Shown here one piece after another: positions 12,727 through 23,713 of a stretch of 64,000 bases of DNA (the stretch's first letter is position 1; every line of letters starts with the position of its first letter). The DNA comes from Heterodera schachtii (lineage: Eukaryota; Nematoda; Chromadorea; Rhabditida; Heteroderidae): NCBI GenBank assembly GCA_023374025.1, contig SIJG01000041.1:326001-390000 (forward strand), given 5' to 3'. The notes beneath the pieces are model-generated. The model was not told where the DNA came from. It saw only the letters and a program-made list of their open reading frames with translations, and searched no databases. The translations under genes and the position numbers were made by a program.

Positions 12727-14724
12727 AGGGGAAAAAAAAGCTCCAAACGGAGGCGAAAACGCACTGAAAAAGCGGAAGTTATGAAGCGCCACTGAGTCGA
12801 AGTCAAAAAAACTTTCACTTGCAACAAAAGGCAAAAAGAAAAAGGAAAAGCGGATAAAATTGGGGGGGGGGGGAGAGGAGAGAAGCAAATAGAGGGAATT
12901 CAATAAAGGGAAGAGGAGGAGAGGAGGTCAAATGAAAGTGGAAAATTGGGGGAGGGGAGGGAAACGAATGGGCGGGGGGGGGGGGGGGGAGGGCGGGGAA
13001 CGGAAAGAATTAAATTTAATGGGGGGGGGGAAGTCTCGAGCCAAAAGACGAGAGCATTGAACCCGTTGATCAAACACAATTAATGCTTTTTGTTTATTAG
13101 TGATATTGGCTCGGATTAGGGTGACGATGAAAAAGGGTGTTTAAATGGGGAGGGGGGTAATTAAATGAAATGAAATGACACCGCGCCGCCGTCGGCGGAG
13201 GGGCGAGGGACAGCAAAGGCAGACAGACACTCTCTGACGACGCCGTTCTCCTAACGCCCTCTCGCCCTCCTTCCCCCCCCCCCTCTCTCTTCCCCTTTTC
13301 CCTCCCCTCGCGCCTCCATTCTTTTTCCTCTTCGCATCTCCCCCAATTCCATCCCATTCTTGCGCTTTTTATTTTGACGTCGTGACAGATGGAAAACAAA
13401 ATTCAAAAAGACGACAGTCTTCGCAGTCAGTGCTAAAAGATGGAATTTGATTTACACGAAGGGACAGCGAATGGTCGGCCGATGGTCAGCAGCAGCAACA
13501 GTCACCTCATCACTCTTCACAATGCTTATGCATTGATTGGAAATTAGGGTGACTATCACCAGCAGAAGAACAGCGAGCAAAGAGAAACAAAAACAATTAA
13601 TTAAATTTTGATGTATTTATGAAATTGCAGAGCTTGATGAATGACTTGGTTATGATGGAGTCATTATGGGCAAACGGAGAGAAAAATGGAACAGAGAGAG
13701 AGAGGGGAGAGAGTGAGAGAGAGAGAGAGAGGGGACAGTGGGAAAAAAGGAGTGGGAGGAAAGCAAAACTTCAGAAAAACGCTCCAAATTGGGACAAAAA
13801 AGAAGAGAGACGGGAATAAAGAGGAAAGGGGGGGGGGGTGAACGGAGTGGTGGGCCACCAACGGACCCGAGGGAGACACCTCTTTTACTTCTTCTCTTCG
13901 CCCATCCATCCTTCCCCCCCCCCGCCCAATAGTCGCGTTAATTCCCCCCCCCCCCCTCCCTTTTTCGCCATCCTTCCAATTCTCGTCGTCCTTCGCCCAT
14001 CCATTGGAAACACAATTAATTGATTCGGTTTTGGGAGGTCCCAATTGAATAGATTTTGGATGAAAGGGAAAAACAAAGGCAAAGACAGTGATAATAGCAA
14101 TAAGCTGCGAAAGTGGAAATAAAAGTGATTCACCCGAAAATAATCGTTAAATCGAAAATTAAATGTGAAAAGAGAACGATGAAAGGAGAGAATCCGCTTT
14201 AAAGGCGATAAATTTGTTAAGAAATGAAACAATAGATGTCCATGATAAGGCATGTTCCAAGTTTTTTCCATTTTGCCTTCGGGGAGAGGGAATTTAAAGG
14301 CCGCCGATAGAATAGGCCAAAAACTGAGAAAGGGAAAACGGAGCAAACACAAATTAAATTCGTACCTATTAAATTATTTATTTGTATTATTAATAAAACT
14401 ATTCTGCTGGAATGAATTACAATACAAAGAGAGGTGTTCAAAAAGAAAGGGGTAAAAAGAAGGGAAGAAAAGAAAGGAAAACTGTGAGAAGTGACGACAC
14501 CAAACAAAACCGGAGATGGACACATGGAAAAACATGGACAAATTGTATTAGAAACAAATGATAACGGATGAGGAATTTGTCACTAAAATGAAAATGGGAA
14601 GAGACCAATGCAATTCCAAAGGAGAAAAAGAGGGAAAGGAAAGCTCAATTCATAGTGAAAAGGGATCAATTGACTAGAAAAGGGAGATAAAGCGGGACAA
14701 TGCGACTGTTTGTGAACGGAATTG
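12727..14724. other. Intergenic low-complexity DNA
   Basis: No gene is recognised between the hedgehog-related start and the RdgB stop. The stretch contains poly-G/C tracts (about 12862-12872, 12974-12989, 13021-13030, 13945-13957), a GA microsatellite (about 13697-13735) and AT-rich spacer. ORFs here are low-complexity Ser/Leu/Pro or Gly/Glu/Arg translations with no family resemblance. Confidence 0.6.
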
Positions 14725-17700
14725 TCAATGGGCTGAGGAAATGTTCGATATTTGGCTGGTCTTTTTGGTTGTGTAACGGCCCATCCTCGGCCCAAAAGAA
14801 AGAGTCCGTTGAATCGGCGATTGGTGCCGCCCTCCAGCGAAGAATTTCTGCTGTTCCGATGGATTGTGCCATTGGTCCCGCGCCGACGGCGATCCCACGG
14901 GATTCTCCACGCCTCCGAATGGCCGGGGAATGCCAATTTTTCCGGAATGAAGGTCATGCAAATGGTAACAATAACCGTCGTCCAAAGACACACAACCGCG
15001 TCGACGATGGCCGCCCACTTTAAAAATGCGTTCCGAGTCCAATCCGGCATTTGAATAGACCTGAAAAGGGAAACAGAAGCACTGCCAATGAGCAGAACAC
15101 ATTTGACCAACCGGAATGTCCTTGGCACTGCCATACGCAGCATGGATGCAAATGCCCATGTCCAACAAATGCTTGATGTGTTGCGTCTTCTGCCGAAGAG
15201 GCTCCGTCGAAAGGGAAGGCGTGAAAAAGAGCAGCCCTTGGGGGAAGTTGTGAGTGGCGAGCCATGCGCTGACTAATCGCTGCTGCATGTCGGGCCGAGC
15301 GGTCAAATAAATGATCAAAAAGCCCTGAAAAGCAACCGCGTTTTCGACTCCTAGGGGAAGCAACTCCGAATTTTGACTGCACCTGCTGCTGCCAAAAGCG
15401 GACCACGTCAACTGCACCCGGGCGAAGACGCGGGTCACGCCCAGTCACAGAAACAGAGGCAGTCAGAGAGCTAAATCACCAAAACGTGAGGGGGGGGGGG
15501 ATTGGAGGATGGGCACGGCACAACCATCGGCAAATTACTCACCCGTCGATGCTGAACACGACCACGGGAGTCCCGGGAGGAACGACGGCGATATTCACAC
15601 TGAGATAAGTATCTGAAAGAGGGAGGAGATACCGACAATGAACTGCAAAGGGCCAGCACTTACGATCCCCCTGCACAATCAGACGAACATTGTGAATTCC
15701 GATGGGCAAACTCCGTCCCAAGTCAATGCTTAGCCTCCCGTTTTTGTCGGTTGTCTCCACTCCCTTCAGAAACCATTCACCGCCGCTGGGCAGCACATAC
15801 ACCAGAACATTTTCATGAGACAAAACCACCAAATCCATGGGGCCGTAGCAAAAGCGAGCGGTGATGAGCTGCTCAAGGCCTTCGACCACGATGAGGTCGT
15901 TGGCCTGGTGGTTGGCTGCGAGGTTGGCAACCTAACATTTCCTATTACCACGGGGCCGCCTTCCCCTCGTCCGTCCTCCGTTTCCCACCTTAAACCGCGT
16001 CCTTTTCCTGTTCCACACTGTCAATGGCACTTGGAACTCAAACGGCGGCTGTTCATTGAGGGAATTCAGACAAAGCACTGCCGAAGAGGAAAGCTCGTCG
16101 GAGCGAAGGAATTGCCGGAGAATGAAGGCGGACAGATCTTTGCTCTCCCAGTAGGAAGCGTGCAAAATGCTGGGCAACGCCGTGGTCGGCAAGGAGTTCA
16201 TCTCGGGGGGACAGTACAACTCGTGGTCAACTCTGCTCTGACCCCACACCGTCGGAACGCCGACGGAGTCGCCAAAGTGAAGGTCATTCTCATCACACAA
16301 CGGGTAAAGTTGGTAACTGAAGTCGATGGGGAAAAGCCAATTTTAGAGGGTCAAAGGTGGAAAATAAAATAATCACCGGGGAACTTTGAGGGCGGGGAGA
16401 GCACTCAGAGAGAGATTCAGAACAGGCTCCAAACGGGCAGCACAGAGGTCGAGGGGGTAGAACAAATTGAACAACTGCCCACAGAACAGCGACAGTTGTT
16501 GCTCAACTGAAGGGGGGAGGGAGAGAAAAGCGTGTGAAGAGCAAGCAAACAAAACGAGTAATTAAAAAGATTGTTGCTAAAATGTTTAATAACCTTCGTT
16601 CAATTTGCGTTGCATTAGCAACAACGCGAGTGGACATCCGAGCAAAAAAGCAGCGGACGGTTTGAATGAAAGCGATTCAGCGGTTGCAGAACGATTTGTT
16701 CTGATGGCAGAAAGTGAGGAATCCTGGAAGCCAGAAAATTAAATGTATTGGGAAACATTTCTTTGTACCGAAGAATTGGACAATTGGCGACATGCGCTTG
16801 GAGGAGCTGACCTGGCAAGAGAAAGGGAAAAGAGTGTGGAAGAGAGGGGGAAAGAGGAAAATGTGACGAACGAAAAGCAAACCAAAGACGAGCGAGAGAA
16901 AAAAGGAAATTCACTTGTTTTTGGTAAAGTCAGACGATGGCATTGGAGAGGGCGACTCCGAATGAGCAAATGAATTTTTCTGGTCATCGAAGCTGAAGAA
17001 TTTGGGGACTTCAACGCCGGCAGGGAGCGACTGGAGAGAGCGCGAGGGATTCTAAGAAGCGAACAAATTATTAAGTGGAGAAAAGGGGAAAAATCGGCTC
17101 TGCATTGTCGTAAGTCTCTTACGAATTTTATAAATTTATAAAAAATAATAATTTTAAAGACAGAATTTTAAATTATTACCCAGACGCAACCTACACGCAA
17201 TTTCAAAACTACCCAATTTTTCATTATTTAAGGGGGCATAGCCCTCGGCCAACTCAGGCGTTTTCTCCACTGACATTACTTTGTCTTTGTTTGGTCGCTG
17301 AATGATGAATGGAGAAGAAAGTGCGGATGCAGGTGATTTGGAAAGCGACGGAATAGGCGACTTTTGCTGGTCGACCGCCACCGGCGAAGTCAAACTGGCA
17401 CATCCGTCCCCGTCTCTCTGCTGCTGATCGGCCACTGTCAGTGCCGTTCTTGCCAGTGATTCGTACATCAAAATGCCGCCAATAAAATCGCCAACGACAA
17501 ATATTTCCAAGTCGGAGGCATCAGATTTCCCAACTTGAGAAGCGATGAAACTGTTGACCACTCGATTGGCATTCAGAGTGGCATTTTGGACAGCCTCAAA
17601 ATGGCCAATCGATTAGCGACGGACCAAAGGAAAGGTAACGAACATCATTGAAGAGCAACGCATCGGCTGCCATCAGAGGCACAAAACTTGGGTGAAATGT

Positions 17701-20700
17701 GCCCAACCCGCTGGGGAAAACCCCGCTGAGAACTTGCGAAGTTTGGAGCAGTTCAGCCCCACAGGTCACACACTTAAAAAGGAAGACAATGTTAGTTCCA
17801 ATTTGACTTAAATTGGTATCAGGGCCAATCACAATTACAGACAATTTGTCGTAAAATAGGTCGTTTGTCGTTTATCTCCAATCACAAATTTTTAAAATTT
17901 GAAGAAAATGACGTGCTCATAAATCAAAACAATGGAAACTTCAGGATACCAATTTTGGCTTAATAACCAAATAAATTAGAACATACATGAAAAAGGGGGG
18001 GGGGGGGTCGACCCCCCCCCCCCCCCATTTCGCCCGCAAAGGGCCCAAAATGTCGGACCATTTCGCATCGAGGGGGGGCCGGTGTAAAAGAGGTGGGGGG
18101 GGGGGGGGGGGGGGGGGTCGCCGCCGAAGGGGAAAAGAGGGAAATTTCTGAAAATTTTGGCTATTTTCTTAACAAAATTCATTAAAAATTCTTAAAATTT
18201 TCCCCGGCGGCGCCTATCGGCACCGCCGGCCCCCCTGTCCCCTAAAAGTTTTTTTAATAAACCGCCGCAAAAAAAAACGTTTTTTTGTAAACAAACAAAA
18301 GTCGTCCACTTGTTTAAAAATCGCAAAAATTTGGCAGTTTTTGGTGAAAATTTGTTAACAAACTGCACTCGAATTTTCAAAAATTTTCCCCGGCGGCGCC
18401 TACCGGCACCGCCGGCCCCCCTGTTCGCGAAATTTTCTTAAAAAACCGCGCCGCGAAAAAAAAAACGGTTTTTGAAAAGCAAAAAAAAAAAAGGTCGTCA
18501 AATTACATGGCTGGACCATTTCGCAAAATTTGCCGCTGACCCCCCCGTCGACCCCCCCTCCCAGACCATTTCGCAAAAATTTTGGTTGACCCCCCCCCCT
18601 TTTTCATGTATGAATTAGAACCCCCCCCCCCATTATTTAGTGATTTCCAAGAGGAACGCATAAGGATCAAATGGACGGCTCATAAAAACACCTGGACGTG
18701 TATTTGGCCTCGAAGTTGGGGACAATGCATGGCTATCAAAGTGTCGAGAGTGGAACGGAAGGTGTTGATGTCCGTAATTTTGGAGTCGGCCGAAGTCTGA
18801 AATGAGTCAACCGATGATTAACTGATGAAAGAGGCGAATACTTTGGGGAAAAGATCGCCATGGAACACGAGGATGAGCAGGGAGCGGGAGGATGACACTT
18901 TGGGTGTGATGGGCGGCGATTTGTCCAATTCAGCGGCATCGATGCCGATCAGCAATTCGGAACTCCATCTGATCAAAGTGGTCCGTTGTTGAGGCTCAAC
19001 GTAGGCCATCTTATCACAACAGTCGAAATAGGCCGAGTGGGAAGAGGAGGAGGCGGCCCCGTCCTCGTCCTTTTCCTGGCCCTCCTCCTCCGCCTGTCTC
19101 TGCTCTTCCTCATCGTCCGTCCCTCGTCGCATTCCGTTGTCTTCCCTCTCCTCCTCAACCGACCCATCGGTGGCAATGTTTCCGCTGACGGACCTTTTGT
19201 TGGTCATTGGCGTTGCTGAGGGGGACATCAGTGTGGTCAGATATTGCTGCGTCTCCTTCTCCAACTGGCGAATGTCCTCAATGTCCAACCCGACCCATTC
19301 GTCTTGCCAAGCCCTTAAAAGTTTGGTATTTGGTACTTTCCTGTTTTGAAGGCACACCCCAATTTTAAAAAAAATGCTGGACTATTATTTATGCGAGTTT
19401 CTTTGGCGCGAAGACTGTAAGCGACGTAACGTCGACGCATTTGAGGAAATTTTGGCAGAAATTGTTGCTTTTATGCCTCCAAAATAAATCTATTAATATT
19501 GAACGTTCTTTGTTGCATTTTTTTAAAAATGGGTGTGCCTTCAAAACAGGAAAGTACCAAAAGTTTTAATTTGCATTGCTTTTTAATCAAATTCCTCAAT
19601 TTACCAGGCTTGTCTGTGTGCCCTGAGCATAGTTCCGCGGAGTGCCAACTCGTGGATCCACCGCTCAGCGCGAGTCTGAAGACCCCAATAGTGAAATTCG
19701 ACTTTGCACAGTTTGTAGGCGCCTTAATTTAAAAACAAACACAAAGTGATGGCGGACTTTTTTTTTTGGCAAAACCATGGAGAAATGGGAGTAAAGCGCC
19801 GCAAGGGAATTCCGATTTTCACAAAATATTAAGAATTTGGTATTTATTTGGACACATGGGTCGCCAGTTCCCTTGGCCATGCTTGCACTTCCCAACCCCA
19901 TTTCCCTTTATCCTTTCCCCCCCCCTTTTGAACTCACACATAATCGGCCTCCCTTCGCGCACAAAATTGGCCACCCAATTGTCGCTTAAGGGCCCCCGCT
20001 GTGTTTTTGTGCTTCTGAACAATTTCGGGTCCTCCTCCGGAAGATAGTCATGCGATGGCATTGGATCACTAACAAAATCGAGCACATCTGCGCAATTTTC
20101 TCCAATTTCCGATGGAATTCATTCGAACAGAGCTTACCAATTGTCCTATTTTTCAATTCGCCATTTGACAATTCGAATACATTTTCCGATGTTCCCGCAT
20201 CGTCCAAATATTTCGTGTCCACCTGAATAACAGAAAAAAAAGTGTTAGGAAACATTTAATAAGGTAAATTAAAACCTCAACATTGAAGTGTGAAATCAAC
20301 GGACATGAATAGCGAGTTCGTGTATACTGAAAATTTTTGTTGTAAATCAAATTAGGCAAATGAATGGATAAATGAGAAAGTGATTTGAAAAATTAGTGTG
20401 ACCTCGGATATTCTAAAAAAAGATTAATGGCAGTTTTTGGGCAGCGGGGAACGAACTCATTTACTGTGTATAATATTTCCAATTTGTTTTTGTTCCCTAC
20501 TAAAAAGCAAAATTCAATAGTAAAGTTACGGTCTTTGAAGACTCAATTTGGCTTATTATTAGTGGAATCACTCACTTTAAACATCAATTTTAAATTTTCA
20601 ATAGGACTGACTCATCGACAGTTATCCTTACAATTAGTAATAGCCCGACTTGCCGGGTAAGCATTCCATGCCTCTTCATGCGCTTCCAAGGCAGACGATG

Positions 20701-21028
20701 GCAACACATTTCGGATCCAAACTGACAATTTGTTTGTATGCTAACATTTTTCCTATTGGTCCAAGACATACGCGGTATTCTGTTGCCGATGTGATAGATT
20801 TTGTAAGTGTACTGTCCGCTGCCACCGGGTCCATTCTGATAGGGCTCGTTTCTGATGATTTCCACTCCACTGCCTGCCCCAGAACTCTCCAATCTCGACT
20901 TTTTCTTAAATTGTTTTCATTTGTTTATTTTGTGTTTTTATTTTGTTTGCCTGAATCATGTACAATTGAGCCAGACGATATTCCTCCACGGACAATGGCA
21001 TCAAAACTCGATATTCCTTCACCAACAT
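14725..21028 (-). CDS. pitp-1: RdgB/PITPNM membrane-associated phosphatidylinositol transfer protein
   Basis: Class IIA PITP, which exchanges phosphatidylinositol and phosphatidic acid at ER-plasma membrane contacts. Order of domains: PITP domain from the start at 21028 (MLVKEYRVLMPLSVEEYRLA, SGAGSGVEIIRNEPYQNGPG, ALEAHEEAWNAYP, TRTRYSCPL, KLCKVEFHYWGLQTRAERW, MLRAHRQAW); an acidic, Ser-rich linker with an FFAT-like segment (SAYFDCCDKM, about 19030); the DDHD region (VVGDFIGGILMYESLA, about 17500; YCPPEMNSLPTTALPSILHA and SYWESKDLSAFILRQFL, about 16190-16090); and the LNS2 domain (VVFSIDG, RAGAVDVV-like RPGAVDVVRFWQQQ, GFLIIYLTARPDMQQRLVSA, HAAYGSAKDIPV, SLDDGYCYHLHDL). Length and order match human PITPNM1-3. 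Exon 1 (21028-20951) ends at a GC donor. Two transposon-like elements lie in introns. The GxSxG serine of DDHD lipases is replaced (GDFIGG), as in PITPNM relatives. Confidence 0.93.
17983..18612. mobile_element. Foldback/MITE element with poly-G ends in RdgB intron
   Basis: The terminal inverted repeat ATACATGAAAAAGGGGGGG (left) is mirrored by CCCCTTTTTCATGTAT (right). The element is flanked by a 9 bp direct repeat AATTAGAAC at 17974-17982 and 18613-18621. The interior holds further poly-G/poly-C runs and two copies of a GC-rich hairpin (18204-18229, 18390-18415) within a roughly 187 bp tandem duplication. No coding capacity is seen. The 9 bp duplication suggests a Mutator-like origin. Confidence 0.78.
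18204..18229. repeat. GC-rich hairpin motif, copy 1
   Basis: CCGGCGGCGCC-TATC-GGCACCGCCGG forms an 11 bp stem with one wobble-type mismatch and a 4 nt loop. Further copies are at 18390-18415, 54466-54491 and 58349-58374, with a partial copy at 47667-47690. It is embedded in A/T-rich sequence with a preceding TTTTCC context. Confidence 0.85.
19325..19558. mobile_element. Small MITE abutting an RdgB splice acceptor
   Basis: The sequence GGTACTTTCCTGTTTTGAAG onward (left, from about 19332) recurs as an inverted copy at about 19515-19558, nearly perfect over about 40 bp. The direct repeat AAAAGTTT lies at 19317-19324 and 19559-19566. The left TIR is preceded by about 7 extra bases (GGTATTT), so the exact border is uncertain. 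The left copy of the direct repeat overlaps the 3' splice signal of the exon beginning near 19314. Confidence 0.7.
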
Positions 21029-21570
21029 TTTGCCGGAAGAGAATGTTTAAATGGGACTTCCTTTTCTTTTCATTTGTGGTTGTTGATAATCTCTTAGAGT
21101 CCAGTAAAGTGGCGCTGTTGTAAAAATTGATTAAAAACTAAAGGGGGGACCCCGGGAAAAAGTCTTAACAAGTTGCCCTTTGGTTTTTAATAAAATTCAA
21201 AATATGTATGTATACGACCCGAAAAATGCATCGCGCAAAAAATCTTTCGATAAATTAATATAATACTGTACAAAAGCTTTAAAAACTTTTTTCTTTCCTA
21301 ACTTTTTTTAAAATTTTTGTTTGCCACGGCGGAGGACGGAATGGGAGGGTGTGGGAGAGGAATGGCAGGGATAGCGGAGGAAAAAACAAAGAGAGATGAG
21401 ATTAATGCACATTGGTTGTTGTCAATAATATATAGATGATACATGTGTTATTTAATATTAATTTGGTCGGTCAGAAATCGAAGGAAACGTTGAATTTTTT
21501 ATTAGGTATTTATTTGTTATACACACCGAATAAAGGGCGAGGTTCGATTCCGCTCTACTGTGTACCGTGT
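21029..21570. other. Intergenic region 5' of RdgB gene
   Basis: No gene is supportable. The stretch contains the presumed 5' flank of the RdgB gene, AT-rich sequence and a G-rich patch near 21330-21390. Confidence 0.55.
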
Positions 21571-21571
21571 T

Positions 21572-22320
21572 AAGACATTTGCGGTCCGGACATTTGCGGT
21601 CCAGACATTTGCGGCCTGCTGAAAATCGGACATTAGCGGCCCAACAAATGCGGTCGGACATTTGCGCCTCGGACATTTGCGGCCCATTTCTTAAGGGCCA
21701 TTTTCAGACATTTGCGGTCCGACATTTGCGGCCTGCTGCAAATCGGACATTTGCGGCCAACGGAACGCCAAATTATCACTTTTTAAATTCCAAAAACGAT
21801 ATTTGCTTTCCGACTTTTTCGACCCCAATCAAATTAGGTTCATTTATCGAAAATTCTTTTACTCTTAAAATTTACGCCGAACTTTAACTAATCTAGTAAT
21901 GCTTTTCAAAAATTGGGCTTGTCAAAACCCAGCAGTTTGAAACTTTCTAGTCAGTTACCAACTCTTGCACCGACCAGTTGATACTGTAGAGATCTGAGAT
22001 TTCCTAATAATATCAATACTTCTTTCTCCATCATTTTCGGACTTGTTTCGCTGATATTCTTTTCCTCCGATTCGTTGATTCTAGCTGGGTGGGGGTTAAG
22101 AATTTTTTTTTTTTCGAGAAGACGAATCGGCGGCTTATTAGAGAGCATAAAATCGGCTAAATTGGATGGAAAATAATTTTTCTTAGGTTTATATTTTGTT
22201 CGGGTCGAAAAAGTTGGGCCGCAAATGTAGTTTTTGGCTGTGGCCGCAAATGTCCGAGGCGCAAATGTCCGACCGCATTTGTCGGGCCGCAAATGACCGA
22301 TTTCCAGCAGGCCGCAAATA
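21572..22320. mobile_element. Inverted-repeat element built of GGACATTTGCGGCC units
   Basis: The left part (21572-21770) contains about nine variants of GACATTTGCGGYC. A segment of about 90 bp (about 21604-21690: catttgcggcctgctg...ggacatttgcg) recurs in inverted orientation at about 22230-22320. The interior is AT-rich and I see no transposase. I could not find a convincing target-site duplication, so borders are approximate. It is likely a non-autonomous foldback element with subterminal repeats. Confidence 0.7.
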
Positions 22321-23713
22321 AAAATGACAGGCAATTTTCGAAAATTATATTTTTTTGCCAACCAAACTGTAAAATCTTGGTATCATTCGAGAGCTCTGAT
22401 ATGGAGAATTTTTCTAAGCAATTGGATGCATTATGAAAAAACTATTAGATAACAGAAATTTTTCTTTATCGGTAGGCAAAATTTAAAGAAAATCTATTAG
22501 GCGGAAAAATTCCAATTAAATTTTATTTTCTCTATTAACAGAGATAAAGAAATAATACAGTAAAACTAGTGGTTAAATGTTTCTTTATCATGAATTCAAT
22601 ATGTATTTGATTTTTAGATTAATTTGTTGTGGGAATGTATGTTTATTTAAAAAATGGGGAAACAATTATCACAAAATCCACCGGGAAATTTACTACGACA
22701 AATTTTCTTCGTTCTTTCTTTCACCTTAAATTAACGAATTTGTCAAGCGTGTTGTTAAGTTGAATTCCTCATTTGTTAGTGTTGGTTGAGATTGACTTTT
22801 GGTGGAAATAAAATTCGGTTGTTGAAAAGGGAAATACAAAGAGAAATTGAGGCAGTGCCAAGGAAAGGGCGAAGAAGGCACGACACTCAAAAGGATGAGA
22901 GAAAGCGCAAGAAGCGCAGTGCTCTCACAACAGACAGAGAGAGCAAACAGACGACTTGCCAATTCACGAATTAAAATTTTAATTTTCGACCTCTGAAATA
23001 TTTTTAGATGATTAGAGGTTATGAGATTGTGGAACCGATTTTATTGTTTTGCGGGCCCAATTTTATAATTTCTGCACGAACAGAAAGTAATATTTATTTT
23101 TTAGTCCAAATAAATAAAGCTATCAAAGTGGGAATAATTAATACCATAATTAAAAAGCATTTTTAAAATTGATGGAATAGCAATAAATAAACAAAGAAAA
23201 GGCTGAGAAATGTGTGTCATATCGCCGCCATAAGGAACTTTCGGCTCTTTTCCATTTTGGAATAATTTCGCTGTTTTTTTTGTGTCATGGAAACAGTTCC
23301 CAATAGTTTTCAGGGTCCCTGATCGTGAATATGGAATTACTGTAAAGAATAATGATTCGAACGGTTGACCCGTAAACCCGAGATTCAAAAAATTCGGTTT
23401 TAGATTTTTTTGTTATTAAAAAATTCTACGAAAATTTTCAGGAAAAAATTTAATGCCGGCGATAAAATTCAAGGAAACAATAGGGGTAGCAAACCCTACG
23501 AGAAATTTGAAGACGGAAAAATAATTTGGTCTTTAAATCAGAAACTTGAAATTAAATTTGAAATTAAATTATGACTATTTTTTTTGTAACTCAAAAATTT
23601 GTTCCCAAAGTGAAGGAATGGAAGTGCTGCGCAAATGCCTTACCCTTATCCTTAATCCGAAGTCTCTTCTACGCTTTACATAATCGGATTCTCCCCCATC
23701 GATCGAATAAAGA
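22321..23713. other. AT-rich intergenic DNA
   Basis: I see no supportable gene. Short ORFs at 22726-22974 and 23101-23388 have no recognisable family and lie in AT-rich sequence. Confidence 0.5.

Noticed and set aside
21539..21556. tRNA-like T-arm (GAGGTTCGATTCCGCTC)
   Set aside because: Only the T-loop resembles a tRNA; no acceptor stem, D-arm or anticodon arm of proper spacing precedes it.
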